Translations under genes and position numbers: made by a program
Part shown: positions 40,031-52,848 of the stretch, piece by piece
How the letters are laid out: every line of letters starts with the position of its first letter
How positions within the stretch are numbered: the stretch's first letter is position 1
The notes under the pieces: model-generated
The model's input: the letters and a program-made list of their open reading frames with translations, nothing else
Told to the model about the DNA's origin: nothing
Databases searched by the model: none
Origin: Liquidambar formosana
Lineage: Eukaryota; Streptophyta; Magnoliopsida; Saxifragales; Altingiaceae
Assembly: GCA_039720395.1 (NCBI GenBank)
Contig: JBBPBK010000048.1
Location: forward strand, 1,679,501-1,743,500
Reading direction: 5' to 3'
DNA length: 64,000 bases

Positions 40031-41617
40031 TATACTCTAAGTATTTCGTAAGTACTTGCGTTTCAAACCTGAACTGACCCATTGCTTCCCCTTGATAAAT
40101 TGTTTTCTCCAGTGATGGCAGAAGGATTTTAACAGTGGTTTTTGCATTTTAATCTCTATTGCTGTACTTTGAAATCAAGCTTTTGTTGTTACGGTCCCCC
40201 TTAGAGATTTATATCAATATTAGTACTAATGTACAATTGCTGATCATTTAGAATAGGTTCTCTGGTCACCCTGTACAGTACCTCTTTTAGAGAATTATGG
40301 GTTTGAACCTATATTTAACTTGGAGAGATGCATGTTATGCTTCGTCTAAAATTCACTGTTTAAAGATTCATATACTTGCTGTGCATAGTGATCTTATTTT
40401 TCATTTTATTTTGTTTTCACTTTGAAATTGTTAGCATGCTGGCCCATGAAATCTTGGGTACATCTTATGTCCACTATTACATTAATTAGGACTTTCATTC
40501 GGTGATGAAGATTTAGATTTTGATAAAATTAAAACAGTTAATATTTTTGTTTCTATTTTGATATTAGTGATGCCTATGCCATGGAAATTGAATTGGTTCA
40601 TTGTGTGTGGCATATAAATTTGTGAACAAATCCATCATTTTGAATGGGAAAGTTAAAGGCTGGCAGCCATCATCCAAAATGACAGAAATAGACTTTAAAT
40701 AGGAGCATTTCATTAATTTCTTAAATTGATCCTATCCCATCAAGTAAGTATTCCATTTCAAGTTACTCATCACTTTGTGGCAAAATGTGTTCTTACTGTT
40801 GTGTTTGGTTGTTTGAAAATATATGGAAAGAGAGCAACTTATAATTTTGACTTCAATTTTTCAGCAATTGGAATGAATGTTTCAATTCAGTTTGCTTGGT
40901 CTCTCATTTTGTCTTTGCATTGTTTTGTAATATGCAAAATGGTAGGTTGCAAGAGGAAAGTTTGTATTGTAGCTTATTCTTGTACCAATTTGCTTCTATT
41001 CTCGTTTATTATTCAGTAGTAATTTTTTGACTTGCATTGTTTGATATTATTAATTTATATTATTTTTCTGTATTTTTATCCATTAAGAATAAGAATTTTG
41101 AGCTCTTGGAGTAATTTGACATAATCCCTCACCCCACTCCCCTGGTTTATGAGTTTTGGTCAACTCGTGATGGCAAATTTACAAAGAAAATATGTTTATC
41201 TAGGACGAAATGCATCTTCAGCGTGTTGAGTAGGGAGCGAATGCCTGCCTTTAGCTAAGATTAACGTACTTTTGGAAGTGGTGAACTGGCATATTAGGGG
41301 TTTTCAGCACCACTACAGAGTTTCAGATTGGTTGCAGAATAAACTCTATATTTCAGCCAACTCTTTGGTGTTTCTTTCAAAGCCTAGAAGAAAGGTAGAG
41401 AGTTTTGAAAAGGAATAGTGTTATAGCTCTGCAGGGGCAAGAGATAATTATTGCTAATTCGCAATGCTCCTAAATCTGTGCCTGTATCATCAAGATAGTT
41501 TTATTGAGTGAGTATGGCAGCGCTGTCGTGATCCTCTCAACATGCTTCTGTGATAGGTATGTCAATCCTTCCTGAGATAGTTTGGGGAAAAATTATCCAT
41601 GAAAAAGGCATAAAATC
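40031..41617. other. Helicase 3' UTR and spacer, nothing recognised
   Basis: The 3' UTR probably occupies the first 200-300 bases. The rest is AT-rich with no supported gene. Confidence 0.45.
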
Positions 41618-42009
41618 ATGTTGATTGATTTTTTATTCATTCCTGCTTCTTTATACATATATATATGTTGGGTGTTTGGATTACCTCCAAAAGAGGATGA
41701 TGTTGAGCATAGATGGAGCTTTTGGATGTGTGCTTTTTTGGATGGTCCCCCATGCCATTTTTTGGTGCATATGGAGACAGAGAATCTTAGAACCTTTGAA
41801 GGAATTGAGAAGTTGATCATTGATCTTAAGTCCTTGATTATGAACCTCTTTCTATTGCATTCTAATTATTTTAATAGTTGGAATCATTCTTTTATACACT
41901 TTGTAGATGCCTTTAAGTTTTAGAGTGGTCTTCCCTTAGTGCGTGTATATGACTCATGTACTTGGGCTAAGCCTTTATTATTAATATACTTTTATTTCAT
42001 CAAAAAAAA
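41618..42009 (+). mobile_element. L1-type LINE 3' end, 5'-truncated
   Basis: The open frame to 41923 matches the C-terminal tail of plant L1 reverse transcriptases (pattern W...R...NLRTFEGIEKLIIDLKSL). It is followed by a short 3' UTR and an A-rich tail (atcaaaaaaaa) at about 42000-42009. The sequence is a short 5'-truncated insertion. Confidence 0.65.
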
Positions 42010-43659
42010 TCTCTTCAGCATTAATGCCTTTCTGTTTGTTTGTTTGTTTTTTTTTTTTCCTGATGTTTTATTTCTCTCTTTTTAAATATGGTGGTTGTCA
42101 GTGTCTTTCTTTGATTGTGTTCCATGCAGATTCTTTTTTTTTGTGAATTGAATTTGTCTATATTGTTGTAGGATTACTACTTAAGAGTCTTTGAATTCTT
42201 GGGCTGGGTAATTTGATGGTATGCGAACTTTTGTATGATTGCATTACTGATCTTCAAACTTTGATTTGTTACATATTTAATGATAATGAACTATTTCATT
42301 TGATCTATTCTGAAGTCAATTCACATTTATCTGATGCTTTGGAAACTCTGTTCAATGGCCACTTTTTGATATTGCCTTCCTATCATATTATCATATCCCA
42401 AATTTTCCTGTCTAGGTGCATTTTACATTCATGGATTTGCATGTTAGGGAGACTCAAGACTTTGGTTGGGTGGCCCTTATATTTTCTTATTATGCTGTGA
42501 ATGTTCTTATTTGAAAATTTTGGATGAGAATGTAAACTTCACTCTATGCTTTCTATCATTTTTGTTTGAATAATCTGTAATCATTCTACTGGTTATGTCA
42601 CTTTGTGACTTTGTGTTATATTTTATTTTTTCAGAAAAAATTCCATAATTTGAATGTTGATTTTCTATCACTTTTTTTTTTTCATGTCTAAATTTTTTTG
42701 CCTTGATTATAGGAATGAAATATTTTAATGGTAACTAAATTTTCATGGGAGCAACAACTTTATATGGCAAAGGGAGCTAAGTCGTGCTCTATACCAGGTA
42801 TTTGCAGCTAGCTTATATGACACTAAAGTTTTGATCTATAATTGTATTTTACATTTACTAAAGAATGTGTAGTATATGGTCCAGTAGTTAATATCTGTTT
42901 CTTTCCTTTTCCTCTATCCTTCTTCCTTGGTTTCCTGTTTTCTTTATGATGTTTGTTTATTATTAAGCTTTAGTGATTCATGTTTTAAAAGGGTTTGCGT
43001 GATTGGAGAAAGATAATTTATTTTCTTCCTTCTCTTTCTTCTTCTTCTTCTTTACCCGTGGATCTAGAGGGAATACCCTCTAGATTGGAAGGCAATGGAG
43101 TTCTAAAATTCCAGTTGTGCCCTCAAAGATTCAAACAAAAAAAAAAAAAAAAAAAAAAAAAAAACTTTGAGAGAAAACTAAATAAATCAATGTGTGATTC
43201 CTTCCATAAAGCCTCCCTATATTTTCTTATCTTTTCTCCCTTCCCATCTCACACCCCTTCCCTTTTTTTTTTCTTCCCCCCCCCCCCCCCCCCCCCCCCC
43301 CCCACCCTTTTTTTTTTCTATTAATTTGCTATTAATAATATGCCCCTGAACCTTAGTTTGTGTATGGCTGACATTTATATTGTAGGTTGACAATAATTTA
43401 GATTTGAATTTGAGGGAATTACCATATTTGTTTCGGGGTCTTAGAATACTTTGCCGCTGAATGAGGCCTCTCAGGTGCTGGTGAGTTAGTAGAATTTTGG
43501 AAAATTGCCTTTGGCTTGGGCCACATTAAATGGAAAGGGCAGTAAGAACCCAAGCTCTATTTTTTGATGAAAATGCTTCGCATATGTCTTTATCACACCC
43601 CTTCCAAAATTCACTTACACATGGCACACAAGCAAGCAGGCCCAAAATAGGGCTTGCGT
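42010..43659. other. Spacer with A28 and C28 homopolymers
   Basis: No supported gene. A 28-base A run lies at 43137-43164 and a 28-base C run at 43276-43303. Confidence 0.5.
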
Positions 43660-44060
43660 CAAGTAGTGTTAGTAGTGGTAGGTGCAGTTATGCTGTTATT
43701 ACCGGTAAGTTAGTGATGGTAGTGTGGAATGTAGCATTGATGGAGATGGTGGCTGAGCTGGCGGTTGACAGGGTTCTACCAGTGGCAGTAGTAGTAATGT
43801 AGCCATGGTTCTAATGGTGGAGGTGTGTTTGTTAGGAGGATATATGCATGGGTGTGTAATGTGATGTATTATCTTGATGGTGTTTGGTACTTTTGCGATG
43901 GATTGATGGTGGTTGTTATGTTTGTGGGATAGCGGTGGTGTCTGGTGAACCCAAATGATGGTGGCAATGGTGGTGCCATGTGAAGTTGGTGCTGCTCAGG
44001 TGGATGTTGTGGCAACGTTAGTTGTGGTAATATATTTGGTGGTGGTAATTTTGGTGTGGT
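43660..44060. repeat. GGT-rich degenerate minisatellite
   Basis: Runs of ggtggtgg, gatggtgg and gtagtag variants, similar in style to 14080-14470. The Pro/Thr-rich open frame on the minus strand is a by-product. Confidence 0.65.
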
Positions 44061-44979
44061 GGTAGTAGTGAGGAAAATTTTTTGTAAAAAAAAAAAAAGA
44101 AAAGAAAAAGAAAAAAGGAAGCAAAAATGCAAAACTGCAAATACTCATTTTGGTTAAACTACTTTTAAGTACTTATTTGCTTTTGAAAGCAAATGGTAAA
44201 AAAAGAAAAAAAGTAACATTTGGTTACGCATTTAGAAGAAGACTTAAGATTAGATATTTAGATGATTAGATTGGATTTAGATTTAGATTTAGAATTCAAC
44301 TGTCAAGTATTGCAATGTCAGAACTATGATTTATCGACATTTGAACAGTTATCTACTATCCTCGTCGCTTTTATTGAGAAATTTTCAAATGATTTTCCAA
44401 CTGCCAAGATTTTTTAAATTGAATGTTTAATTTCTTCTCTGATTGCATGTTTCCATCTATGTAATTTTTCCACCTATCTATTAATGTACTATCCTTGGCC
44501 TGCCCAAGGATATGCAATGCATTAATTACGTTGTGGCATTGTTAATGGACAGCATCTTTTAGCACAAAAATGACATTATTTGATCCTTATTTTTTGACCC
44601 ATAGTAAAATCCTTTCTGATGTGGTGTATTTTTACATGTTACAAAAAGGTAAATTACAAGAAGCCCTCTTAATGTTTAGCCTTTTTTCCACATAACCCCC
44701 TTAAAGAAGAAATCAATGCGATGTCCTCCTTGGTCAGGTTTTGGGTGAAAAATCAAGTAGAAATTGGGAGAAAAGACATTACAGGAATGGTTGAATATTG
44801 AGCTCATGAGAGGGACATAGTGTTTTTCATTCCTCCCCCCCCCCCCCCCCCACCCACACACACACACACGCATACATATATATTATTTATATATATATAT
44901 ATTTCATACACGGTTTATACCATACTTGATCAATCACGTCTTCCTTTTCATTCGGTGTATGCTAAACATGTATAAAATC
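44061..44979. other. Spacer with C17 tract and CA/TA microsatellites
   Basis: 44645-44700 (gtaaattacaagaagccctc) resembles one end of the foldback element at 29242, but no partner end is seen. A C run occupies 44835-44851, followed by (CA)n and (TA)n. Confidence 0.45.
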
Positions 44980-45619
44980 CAATGTTTTTAAAGGTGAAAG
45001 CATTAGGCGAGGCGTTTTTACTCCTTGCAAAGCGAGGCATAAGCCTTAAGGCATAAGGCATAAGCCTTTCAATTAGTAATTTTCATTTTAAAAAGAGAGG
45101 GAGAAAACAAAAGTAATAGCATTTTGAAAATTAATAAATACCACAAAGATTAAAAAGTATATAAACTTTTTTGGGACATTTAAAATCATAGTAGTATATT
45201 ATTGAAAGATAAAGGCTCATATTGCATAATGGATTAAGTTATACAAAAATTGTACATAAACATGTAAAAAAAAAATTCTAAACATAATTCTACTAATATA
45301 CATGGGTTGATATAAAATGCATAAAGATAAATTAAATGGTTGAACTTATTTAATGCAGTCAAATAACAAAAAAAAAGAAAAGAAAAAAAAAAGAAAAGAA
45401 AAGAAGAAGAATTAAATAAAAAGGTTTAACAAAAGGTTGCATGAGGTGTATGTCTAATGTGCTAAGGCGTAAAAAGTGCACGTTTGACTATGCCTCGGCT
45501 AGTGAGGCATATACCAAATGAGAGCCTTGCTTAATCTTTTAAGACTGAATTCGTTTTTGAACAGCCTTGCCCCAAGGCGAGCCTTGAGGCGAGCCTCAAA
45601 AGAGCTTTTTAAAACAATG
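44980..45619. mobile_element. hAT-type MITE
   Basis: The ends CAATGTTTTTAAA and TTTTAAAACAATG are inverted repeats. The flanks ATAAAATC (44972-44979) and ATAAAATC (45620-45627) form a perfect 8-bp target duplication, the hAT signature. Subterminal blocks contain repeated AGGCGAGGC/GCCTTGCC words. No transposase. Confidence 0.8.
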
Positions 45620-45882
45620 ATAAAATCTACATGTGTATTAAAATACTTTTGTTACTTGATTTCAAATTGAAATTTGAAGAAGGTGCAGAACATTCTCTAG
45701 CCTCCAAAGTTCTTCCTCTCAAATATTTTCAGCCAAAAGAGAATAATTTCCCCCATAAAGATCCTTATATATGATATGGCTTTAACCTAACCTAGTTAGG
45801 GTATAACTCTTACCACCCATTATTTACAAAGTTCTTTCTGTCCTGCACCTGCTAAATATGCAGACATGCAGGGTTGAGGACT

Positions 45883-45974
45883 TTTATTAGCCTTAGTGCG
45901 TACAAGATCATTTTGAAACTTCTGGTTGACAGGCTGAAACAGTTATGGGGAAATACAGTGTCTCATAGCCTGAA

Positions 45975-46031
<57 letters not shown>

Positions 46032-48080
46032 GAGAGATTCTTGATGCAGCTCTTATAGCAAATGAGTGTGGACTCAAGATTAAGAATAGGGACAGCTGGG
46101 GTATTATGTAAGTTGGACATTGAAGAGGCATATGGCCATGTAACTGGAAGTTTCTGTTGTATCTTCTCCATAGAATGGGCTTTGGGGAGAAGTGGTCTAA
46201 GTGGATAGAGTATTGTATCTCCACTGCTGCCTTTTCAATGTTAGTAAATGGGAGTCCTTATGGTTTTTTTGGGAGCTCAAAGGGCTTAAGGTAGGTGGAT
46301 CCTCTCTCCCCTTTTCTTTTTATCATTGTTATAGAAGTCTTCAGTGGCCTATTGCAGAAGGCAGTTGATGGGCAGATGATTAAAGGTTTTATGATTGAGG
46401 GAGGAGCTAGCAGGGGCAGTATCTCTCATTTGTTATATGCCGATGACTCCATTATATTTTGTGATGCATCTCGAGAGCAGTTGCTTTTTCCTGGATGTGT
46501 GCTGTTATGCTCTGAATCTGTTTCTAGGTTTGAAAATTAATTTGGGGAAATCTGAATTAGTTGTGATAGGTGATGGCGTGGACGTGGTCTTTCTTGCCTT
46601 GGTTTTGTATTGCAAGGTTGGTACTCTCCCTACTTCTTATATTGGTCTTCCATTGGTGATAGCTCGCAAAAGCATTGTGCTTTGGAATCTGGTGGTGGAG
46701 AGATTGGAAGGGAGATTGGCTGAATGGCTGGTTGGAGGAGGGGTTATCTTTCAAAGGGTGGCAAACTTGCTCTGATCAAAAGTACTCTTTCAAGCTTACC
46801 TACCTACTTTATGTCGTCGTTTACTATCCCGATTGTGGTAGCAAAGAGATTGGAAAAACTTCAAAGAGATTTTTTGTGGGCGGGCATGAGAGATGAGAAG
46901 ATGTATTTAATAAATTGGAATACTGTATGTTTGTTAAAAAAGGAAGGGGGGCCTCGGTTTCAGACAAATGGTGGATATGAACAAGGCCCTTTTGGGGAAA
47001 TGGTTATGGAGATTTGCGATTGAAAAAGATGCTTTATGGAAAGTAGTGGGATGAAAATTTGGATGTGATGATGGTAACTGGAGATCTATGGAAGTTAGTG
47101 GTCTTTATAGGGTTGGGGTTTGGAAAGCTATTAGCAAGGGGTGGGAAGAGTTTGCTAAGCAGATCCGGTTCAAAGTTGGGGATGGAGGATCTCTAAGATC
47201 CTGGTCAGATGTTTGGTGTGGGGATAGAGCTTTGCATGAGGAGTTTCCAAATCCTTATGCATTGGCCACTAATACTGAGGTGTGGGTGTCTTAGTGTATG
47301 AGATGGAATGCAGATAGTCTTGAATGGGATGCCAGCTTGAGTAGGAATTTAAATGATTGGGAAATTGAGGATGTTGTCAGATTCTTCAAGAAGATTTATG
47401 CGGCTCAGGTTGAGAGAGAAGAACCAGATAGAGTGGTATGGAGTAGAGGAAAACAAGGGAAATTTTCTGTCAGATCTTACTATCATGCTTTTTAGTTGGT
47501 AAGAATGGTTCATCTTTCCCAGTTGCTAAAAAGTTGGGTTCCACAAGTACCATCGAAAGTATCTTTCTTTACTTGGGTGGCGTATTGGGTCAAATGTTTG
47601 ACGATGGATAATCTGCAAAAGAGGGGGTTTGTTCTTGCAAATTGGTGTATTTTATGTAAAAAGAAAGAAGAGTCAGCGGATCATTTGCTCATCCATTGCC
47701 CGATGGCGATGAGGTATGGGAATGCTATTTGGGCTAATTTGATTTTTGGTGGGTGATGCCAAGGAAGGTGCTGCAGGTGGTTGAACTATGGCACTGCATT
47801 AGTTCCAATAAATCTACTCAAGTGGTTTGGAAACTGGTGCCTCATGCAATTTTTTGGTCTTTGTGCACAGAAGAACAAGAGAACGTTTGAAAATACTGAG
47901 AAATTGGTTCAGGCAGTTAAGTTGGATGTTCTTAGCTGTCTTTTTGCTTTGGGTGAACCTGAGAATTTTTGTAATAGGGCTCCCATTAATAAGTTTTTGC
48001 TTTCTTTATGGCTGTAATTCTCCTTGTATACTCTCTATATACAGGATTTTTGTCATCTTCTTTAATAATAAATTTACTTC

Positions 48081-48107
<27 letters not shown>
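45883..48107 (+). mobile_element. L1-type LINE, 5'-truncated, with poly-A tail
   Basis: The plus strand encodes, with stops and frame jumps, YKIILKLLVDRLK, a LDAALIANE region, CKLDIEKAY, GLR(stop)VDPLSPFLF, the catalytic YADD at about 46437, [20 protein letters not shown], and a zf-RVT part (WCILCKKKEESADHLLIHC). It ends in a poly-A tract at about 48080-48107. A T31-G22 homopolymer (45980-46032) interrupts the reverse transcriptase region. It is not functional. Confidence 0.85.
45980..46032. repeat. T31-G22 homopolymer pair inside the LINE
   Basis: 31 T directly followed by 22 G replace the few codons expected between NAL and ILDAAL of the reverse transcriptase. No ordinary LINE has this. 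Confidence 0.9.
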
Positions 48108-48138
<31 letters not shown>

Positions 48139-48500
48139 TTGATGGGTTCCATTAAGTACCTCTTCCTGTTAAGAAAGCCAACCTGAGTTGGGCCACTCTT
48201 TGATGGCTTTTGCACAACATTCTTGAGATTTATATTTCTCTGACCTTTTTCTTTGGCCTTCAAAAGAAATACAAGAGAGAACATTTTTTTGTATCTTCTG
48301 ATTGTCCAAATTGGCTCCTATTTCGTTTGAAGTATTTGCTCAACTACAGATGGATGAGATGTGATCTCAATCTTTCGTTCAAAACTTTTGGAAAAGATGA
48401 ATGAGAGATTTGGAAAATTCTGGGAAACCAGCTGCTGTTATTTTATATACTTCAAAAGAAACTGTTATATCTTGTCGACAGAGAGAGAAAATCTTTTTGT

Positions 48501-49310
48501 GCTGCAAACAAATGGTAGCATGCTCTGGAACCATATTGCTGATCTAGTTTTCCAGACCTACCAATGAAATCAGGTGCATCAAATTAGCTGTCAAAGTTAG
48601 TGTTAGTGATATGAATTCATTTTATCAATTAGTATTATTTTTATTTGATGATTAGTTTCAAATAAGCAGTAATATGTTTCTTGACTGTTTATTATTATTA
48701 TTTTTTTGGTTGAGAACTTGACATTTTATCGTGCTTCATATAGCAATTTATGCTGTAAATGGTTCCAATAAGTCCAATAGATTCAGGTCAAGACTGATGA
48801 GCTTGGTGAGCCAATTACATATCAATCCAAAATATATACAAAACAGGATCTTTGTATTCAGCCTAGTCATTTTTAGATAGTGAAAGTTTGTACCGAGTCG
48901 ATAATAGATCTGTCGAATATAATGATGAAATGGTTACTTAGTCGTTAACAATTTAAAGAATGGTTTGAGAGCTTTTCGTGGCAGCCTCCTTGAGTCTGTT
49001 GATATTTGAGTTGAAAGGAGCTTTTGTTGGAAATCCAGCTCAAAAAGTGGTTGAAAAACGCATTTGCTTGGAGAAAAGTAAATTTTTCTAGCAATTTGTT
49101 CATTTCACTTTCTTAAACAGCCTCTTTGTGATTGTACGTGAAGTGGGCTGGAAAGCTTGCAGAGATAACAGTCCAAGATTCCAATACAGAGGTCCAATAT
49201 GAAGCAATTCTATAGTGTTTTCTTATCTGAGTAATCCATGGAGGTTTCTACATGAGAGTGATCATTTACCGCGCCCATGTAAGAGGCTTTTTTTTTTTTT
49301 TTTTTCCTAA
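48501..49310. other. Spacer, nothing recognised
   Basis: AT-rich, with a poly-T run at about 49288-49306. No supported gene. Confidence 0.4.
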
Positions 49311-49512
49311 GACTACATTTGTTATGAGGGAGGGAAGGGAATGGAATGATGATTGGATTAGTCCTAAAAAGGTTATTGTTTAGTCCAAGAGAATGGAATA
49401 ATCATTCATTTTCCTTCTTTTGAGGGAATAACTTTCCTTCCCAAACCAAGTGGAATCACCTTTAAAGGAATGGAATCATTGAAAAAGGATCCCACTCAAA
49501 TCAAACACACCC
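49311..49512. mobile_element. AATGGAATG-type DNA element, short copy
   Basis: It is bounded by actacatttgttatgagg and ends in AATGGAATC...CACCCTAAGAG. A longer relative lies at about 58434-59689, where caaatgtaacctaagag ends the element and gcatttggttcgtggg begins it. Many AATGGAAT/CATTCCATT words occur in both. These copies sit at the left edges of the two 10.19-kb repeat units. Confidence 0.5.
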
Positions 49513-51507
49513 TAAGAGCTCACCTAATTCAAATTTATAGCCATTTAATCAAGGCCGAAGTCCATATCAACTTCGTATCAACTTTTTAATTAAATGTTGG
49601 GCTGAGCGAGAATATCATTGCTTGGGGTTGAGCCACATGGGTCACTGGTTGAAGCCAAGGGTTTCTGATCATCACATGAACAATTTGATACCTTTCATAC
49701 CTTAAAAACCATCAGCTATATTTCTTTTAGGGATCATTGCCTACGGGGTTTTATTAAATTTGATGAGCTTAACTACGCACTTAACCATTCAAATGGTGGG
49801 GTCTCACCAAATAATGGCACTAAAAATTCTCATGTGTTGGAGAGGATCTGGTTGCTATTGTATTGGTGATCCATTATAAGGCTACAATTTCAAAAGCTTT
49901 GGAGATTTGGAATCTCTATAAAATCATTTACATCTTGAAAGCATGAGCAGCGCTAAATTGCCAATAATTATGGTTGTAATTTGTAATCGATGTTCCACCA
50001 CAAGGAGGTTAACTACTCTCTACATGGTAACCTATTAGGAATCACATCCAATTATGAATAAAAAATTAGCCCAATGTGAATAATAATTATCCTTCTCGAT
50101 TTTTTTTATTTTTTTTTAAGAATTAATTATTAAGTACGTAAAGTATTTAGAAATTTTTTGATAAATTTAATACTGTATCCAACTTAATCCAACTTAATCT
50201 TTCCCTTGGACTCAATTTTCGTGGGATCAACACTGAGTAAAGGCCTTTTTATAACTTCTCATGTCAATGATCTAACGTTTACATGCATTTTACATTTTTC
50301 TTTAACATTTACATTTTTTGTTATATGCATGATTAATTCATTGCATAACATCCAATATCAACCTTTTTAATCTATATTAAAGCATAGATTAGCTTGAACT
50401 CACAGCCTCTCACATTGATGGAAGATCTAATCAACTTAATAATAAGACAATTAATGTTCCTTTCACCCCGGTATCATAATTTGATTGTGCTTTGTGTGGA
50501 CTAGTTTGAAAACAGTCAAGTTGTAAAGAAATTAAGTATGAAAATGCTTATATATGGAGCCTAGTTAGATTATTCATCGAAATTTATAGAGCCTATATTT
50601 TAGACACGCGTCTAAGCAATGATGAACTGTCATACTAGTTGGTTCAAGTAATCACTATCATGCTAGTCGGATTCTCCATCAAATTATTTGCTTAATTTTC
50701 CCCATAAGTTCCATATTGCAATTCCCTATAAATTTGCAACCATGGCTTCAATACCTATGACAATATTAATGGATTTGAAAGTGTCTAGGAATCCTTAGAA
50801 TGAAACATAAGACACGTTTGGGTTTTAAGTTTGCTTCGGACCAAAACCTCCCACGGATGAATCCTTCCTTGTATGCTAAGGGATGAGGAGAGGGCAGTGG
50901 AGAAGTGATCAAAGACCTTTATGTCAATTTTGCATTGTTTAAGGGTGGATCATGGTTCAGCACTTCAGTGACTTTACTGAAAGCATGATACCAAAGTTTG
51001 ACACGTGTAAAGTAGAGACAACAACAAATCAAACTGATCAAACCGTTTATTTGCTTTCACTAAACGTGGCTTCCTTGAAACCTTCGTTTCATAAATGACT
51101 CCTAGGAAGGACTTCCCCACATAGCGCTTTTTAGTTGTAATAACTTAGAAACTGTGGCTCATTTGCCTATCAAAAAAATAAAATAAAAAAAGGGCTAAGA
51201 AACTGTGCCAAACACAACGTTAAGGCTCCCATCAATTGGTGGCAGAGAAAAGGAAAAGTAAAATAAATCACCTTTGTCTCTCTCTCTTTCTTTTGTCTCC
51301 CTCTTTTTCTTTTTCTTTTTCTTTTTTTTGGGTGCATTGAATTGTGATATGAAAGTTGTGGACTTCTTGATCTCTCCTGCTTTCTCCATATGCAATTTTT
51401 GTAATATGTATACACACTTCCTTGATGCATCAGTTAAGGTTTTTGTTTTTTTGTTGTATTTGATCTGAAGAACAGAGAATTCAGTATATATGTCCCATAA
51501 CCAGTCT

Positions 51508-52742
51508 ATGGCTAACAGGAGCGAATCACACTTCACAAAACCAAGTCGACTCGCCAACTCAGCTAACCAGATAGGTTCCTAAGGTTTGTAGAATCACATG
51601 CACTCAGGCGGAGACTGTACCGAGTGAGGGCGCTGCCACCACCGGCCTTCCACCCTCTCCTTCTTCTTCTTCCAATTCTCATTCTTCCTCCTTTTCCACC
51701 AATCGGAGGTAATTCTGTCTGTCTTTCCCCCTCTCTGTCTGTGTACACACGCCACATATGTATGTTTGTAGAATTTTGTCGGACCACTAAGGTTTGCTAT
51801 ATCAGCTTTAAGAAATCAAATGGACAAGGGACACAATCATGGGTGATTCCTGCCAGTGCCAATCCGGACTCGAATGCACCCGTCGCCCATGCTGTACAAA
51901 ATGCTGCTCCCCAAAAATCCCCATCACTCGGTATGCATGTTAATATCTCGTCCCCCACCCCAACTATATCTATATATTCACATACAAGTATATACCTTTT
52001 TTGATTTCAGGGTGATGAGCACATTTAATGTTGATTGAATATGAGAATTGAAGAATTGGGTATTGTTATTAATGTTTATATATATGTTTTAGAATCATTA
52101 GAACATTGGGTATTGTTGAATATGACCATAGAAAAATTGAATCTTCTCTTGAAGGTTATGGTGAATTTTTTTAAATTTCTGATTGGTTTAATGAATTACT
52201 TTTGTTGTTGATGCTCCGGCTTCAGATTGTACTATGAGGCCAAGTGAGTCGTCTAGTCAGAGAAGTAATCGAGCTGTTCCAAAAGCGCCATCTTCTCAAT
52301 CTAGATCTGGAAGTTCAGATTCAACAGCCCCAACAACCACCACACAGGGTATGTTTTGATTTTGCTGTCACATGACTAAACTGTGGGTAATAGTGACAAT
52401 TCTAACTTCTCTTCTATGTTTGGAACCTTTTTTTTCTTTTAATAACTACTCCATGGATTTGTTCAGAAAGTTATATTCAGCAGTCAAAATCTATTCCTGA
52501 ACCAACAAGTTTCCATTTCACGGTCCGTCACAACTAATCATTCTGTTGCACCATCTGCTGCTGTTTCGATTGAGAAGCTGCCCCCTAGTGCTTCAGACTT
52601 TCCTTCCCTGACTGGGGAAACTGCATCCATTATGAACAATTCTGGACGTAGAAGAGAGTCTGTGAGAAGATCTAATTCCATCAACGATCAGCCGAAGACG
52701 CCAAGCAAGAAAGATCAAATGCACTCCCAACCACAGCTACAG
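51508..52742 (+). pseudogene. eIF4G: eIF4G-derived N-terminal and middle exons, left unit
   Basis: Exon a (51608-51708) is Ser/Pro-rich and ends STNR plus a split Ser. Exon b (51806-51930) continues SFKKSNGQG. Exon c (52226-52348) holds NRAVPKAPSSQSRSGSSDST. Exon d (52467-52742) starts SYIQQSKSIPEP and ends RRESVRRSNSINDQPKTPSKK. Junctions a-b, b-c and c-d agree in phase. These match the plant eIF4G N-terminus and a middle segment, but the large central part expected between c and d is missing. An ATG at 51508 (MANRSESHF) resembles the usual eIF4G start, but a phase-correct link to exon a was not found. Exon d has one extra A in ccaacaag (about 52503-52509), giving a TAA at 52535-52537, so this unit is broken here. 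Retained introns show copying at DNA level. Confidence 0.75.
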
Positions 52743-52848
52743 GTATTCTATACAGTTTCTGAAGTCCCATCTGTTCTCCCTATTTAACTTCTTTTTTTTT
52801 TTCCTTGAGTAATATGCTAGTGTGGCCTTTCATGCCCACCGCTGACAG

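Larger units (their letters stand above)
45840..48500. repeat. Second copy of the 23.4-25.2 kb segment, interrupted by a LINE
   Basis: Flanks 45840-45882 and 48136-48480 together match the segment downstream of the CLASSY gene; the LINE at about 45883-48107 lies between them. The copy at 23.4 kb lacks the LINE and so shows the empty site. Confidence 0.65.

Noticed and set aside
52843..52845. TGA in MIF4G copy 1 (TGG in the other copies) as a nonsense mutation
   Set aside because: With the phase-correct acceptor at 52848 it lies in the intron, so it need not affect the exon; it would matter only if the upstream acceptor is used.
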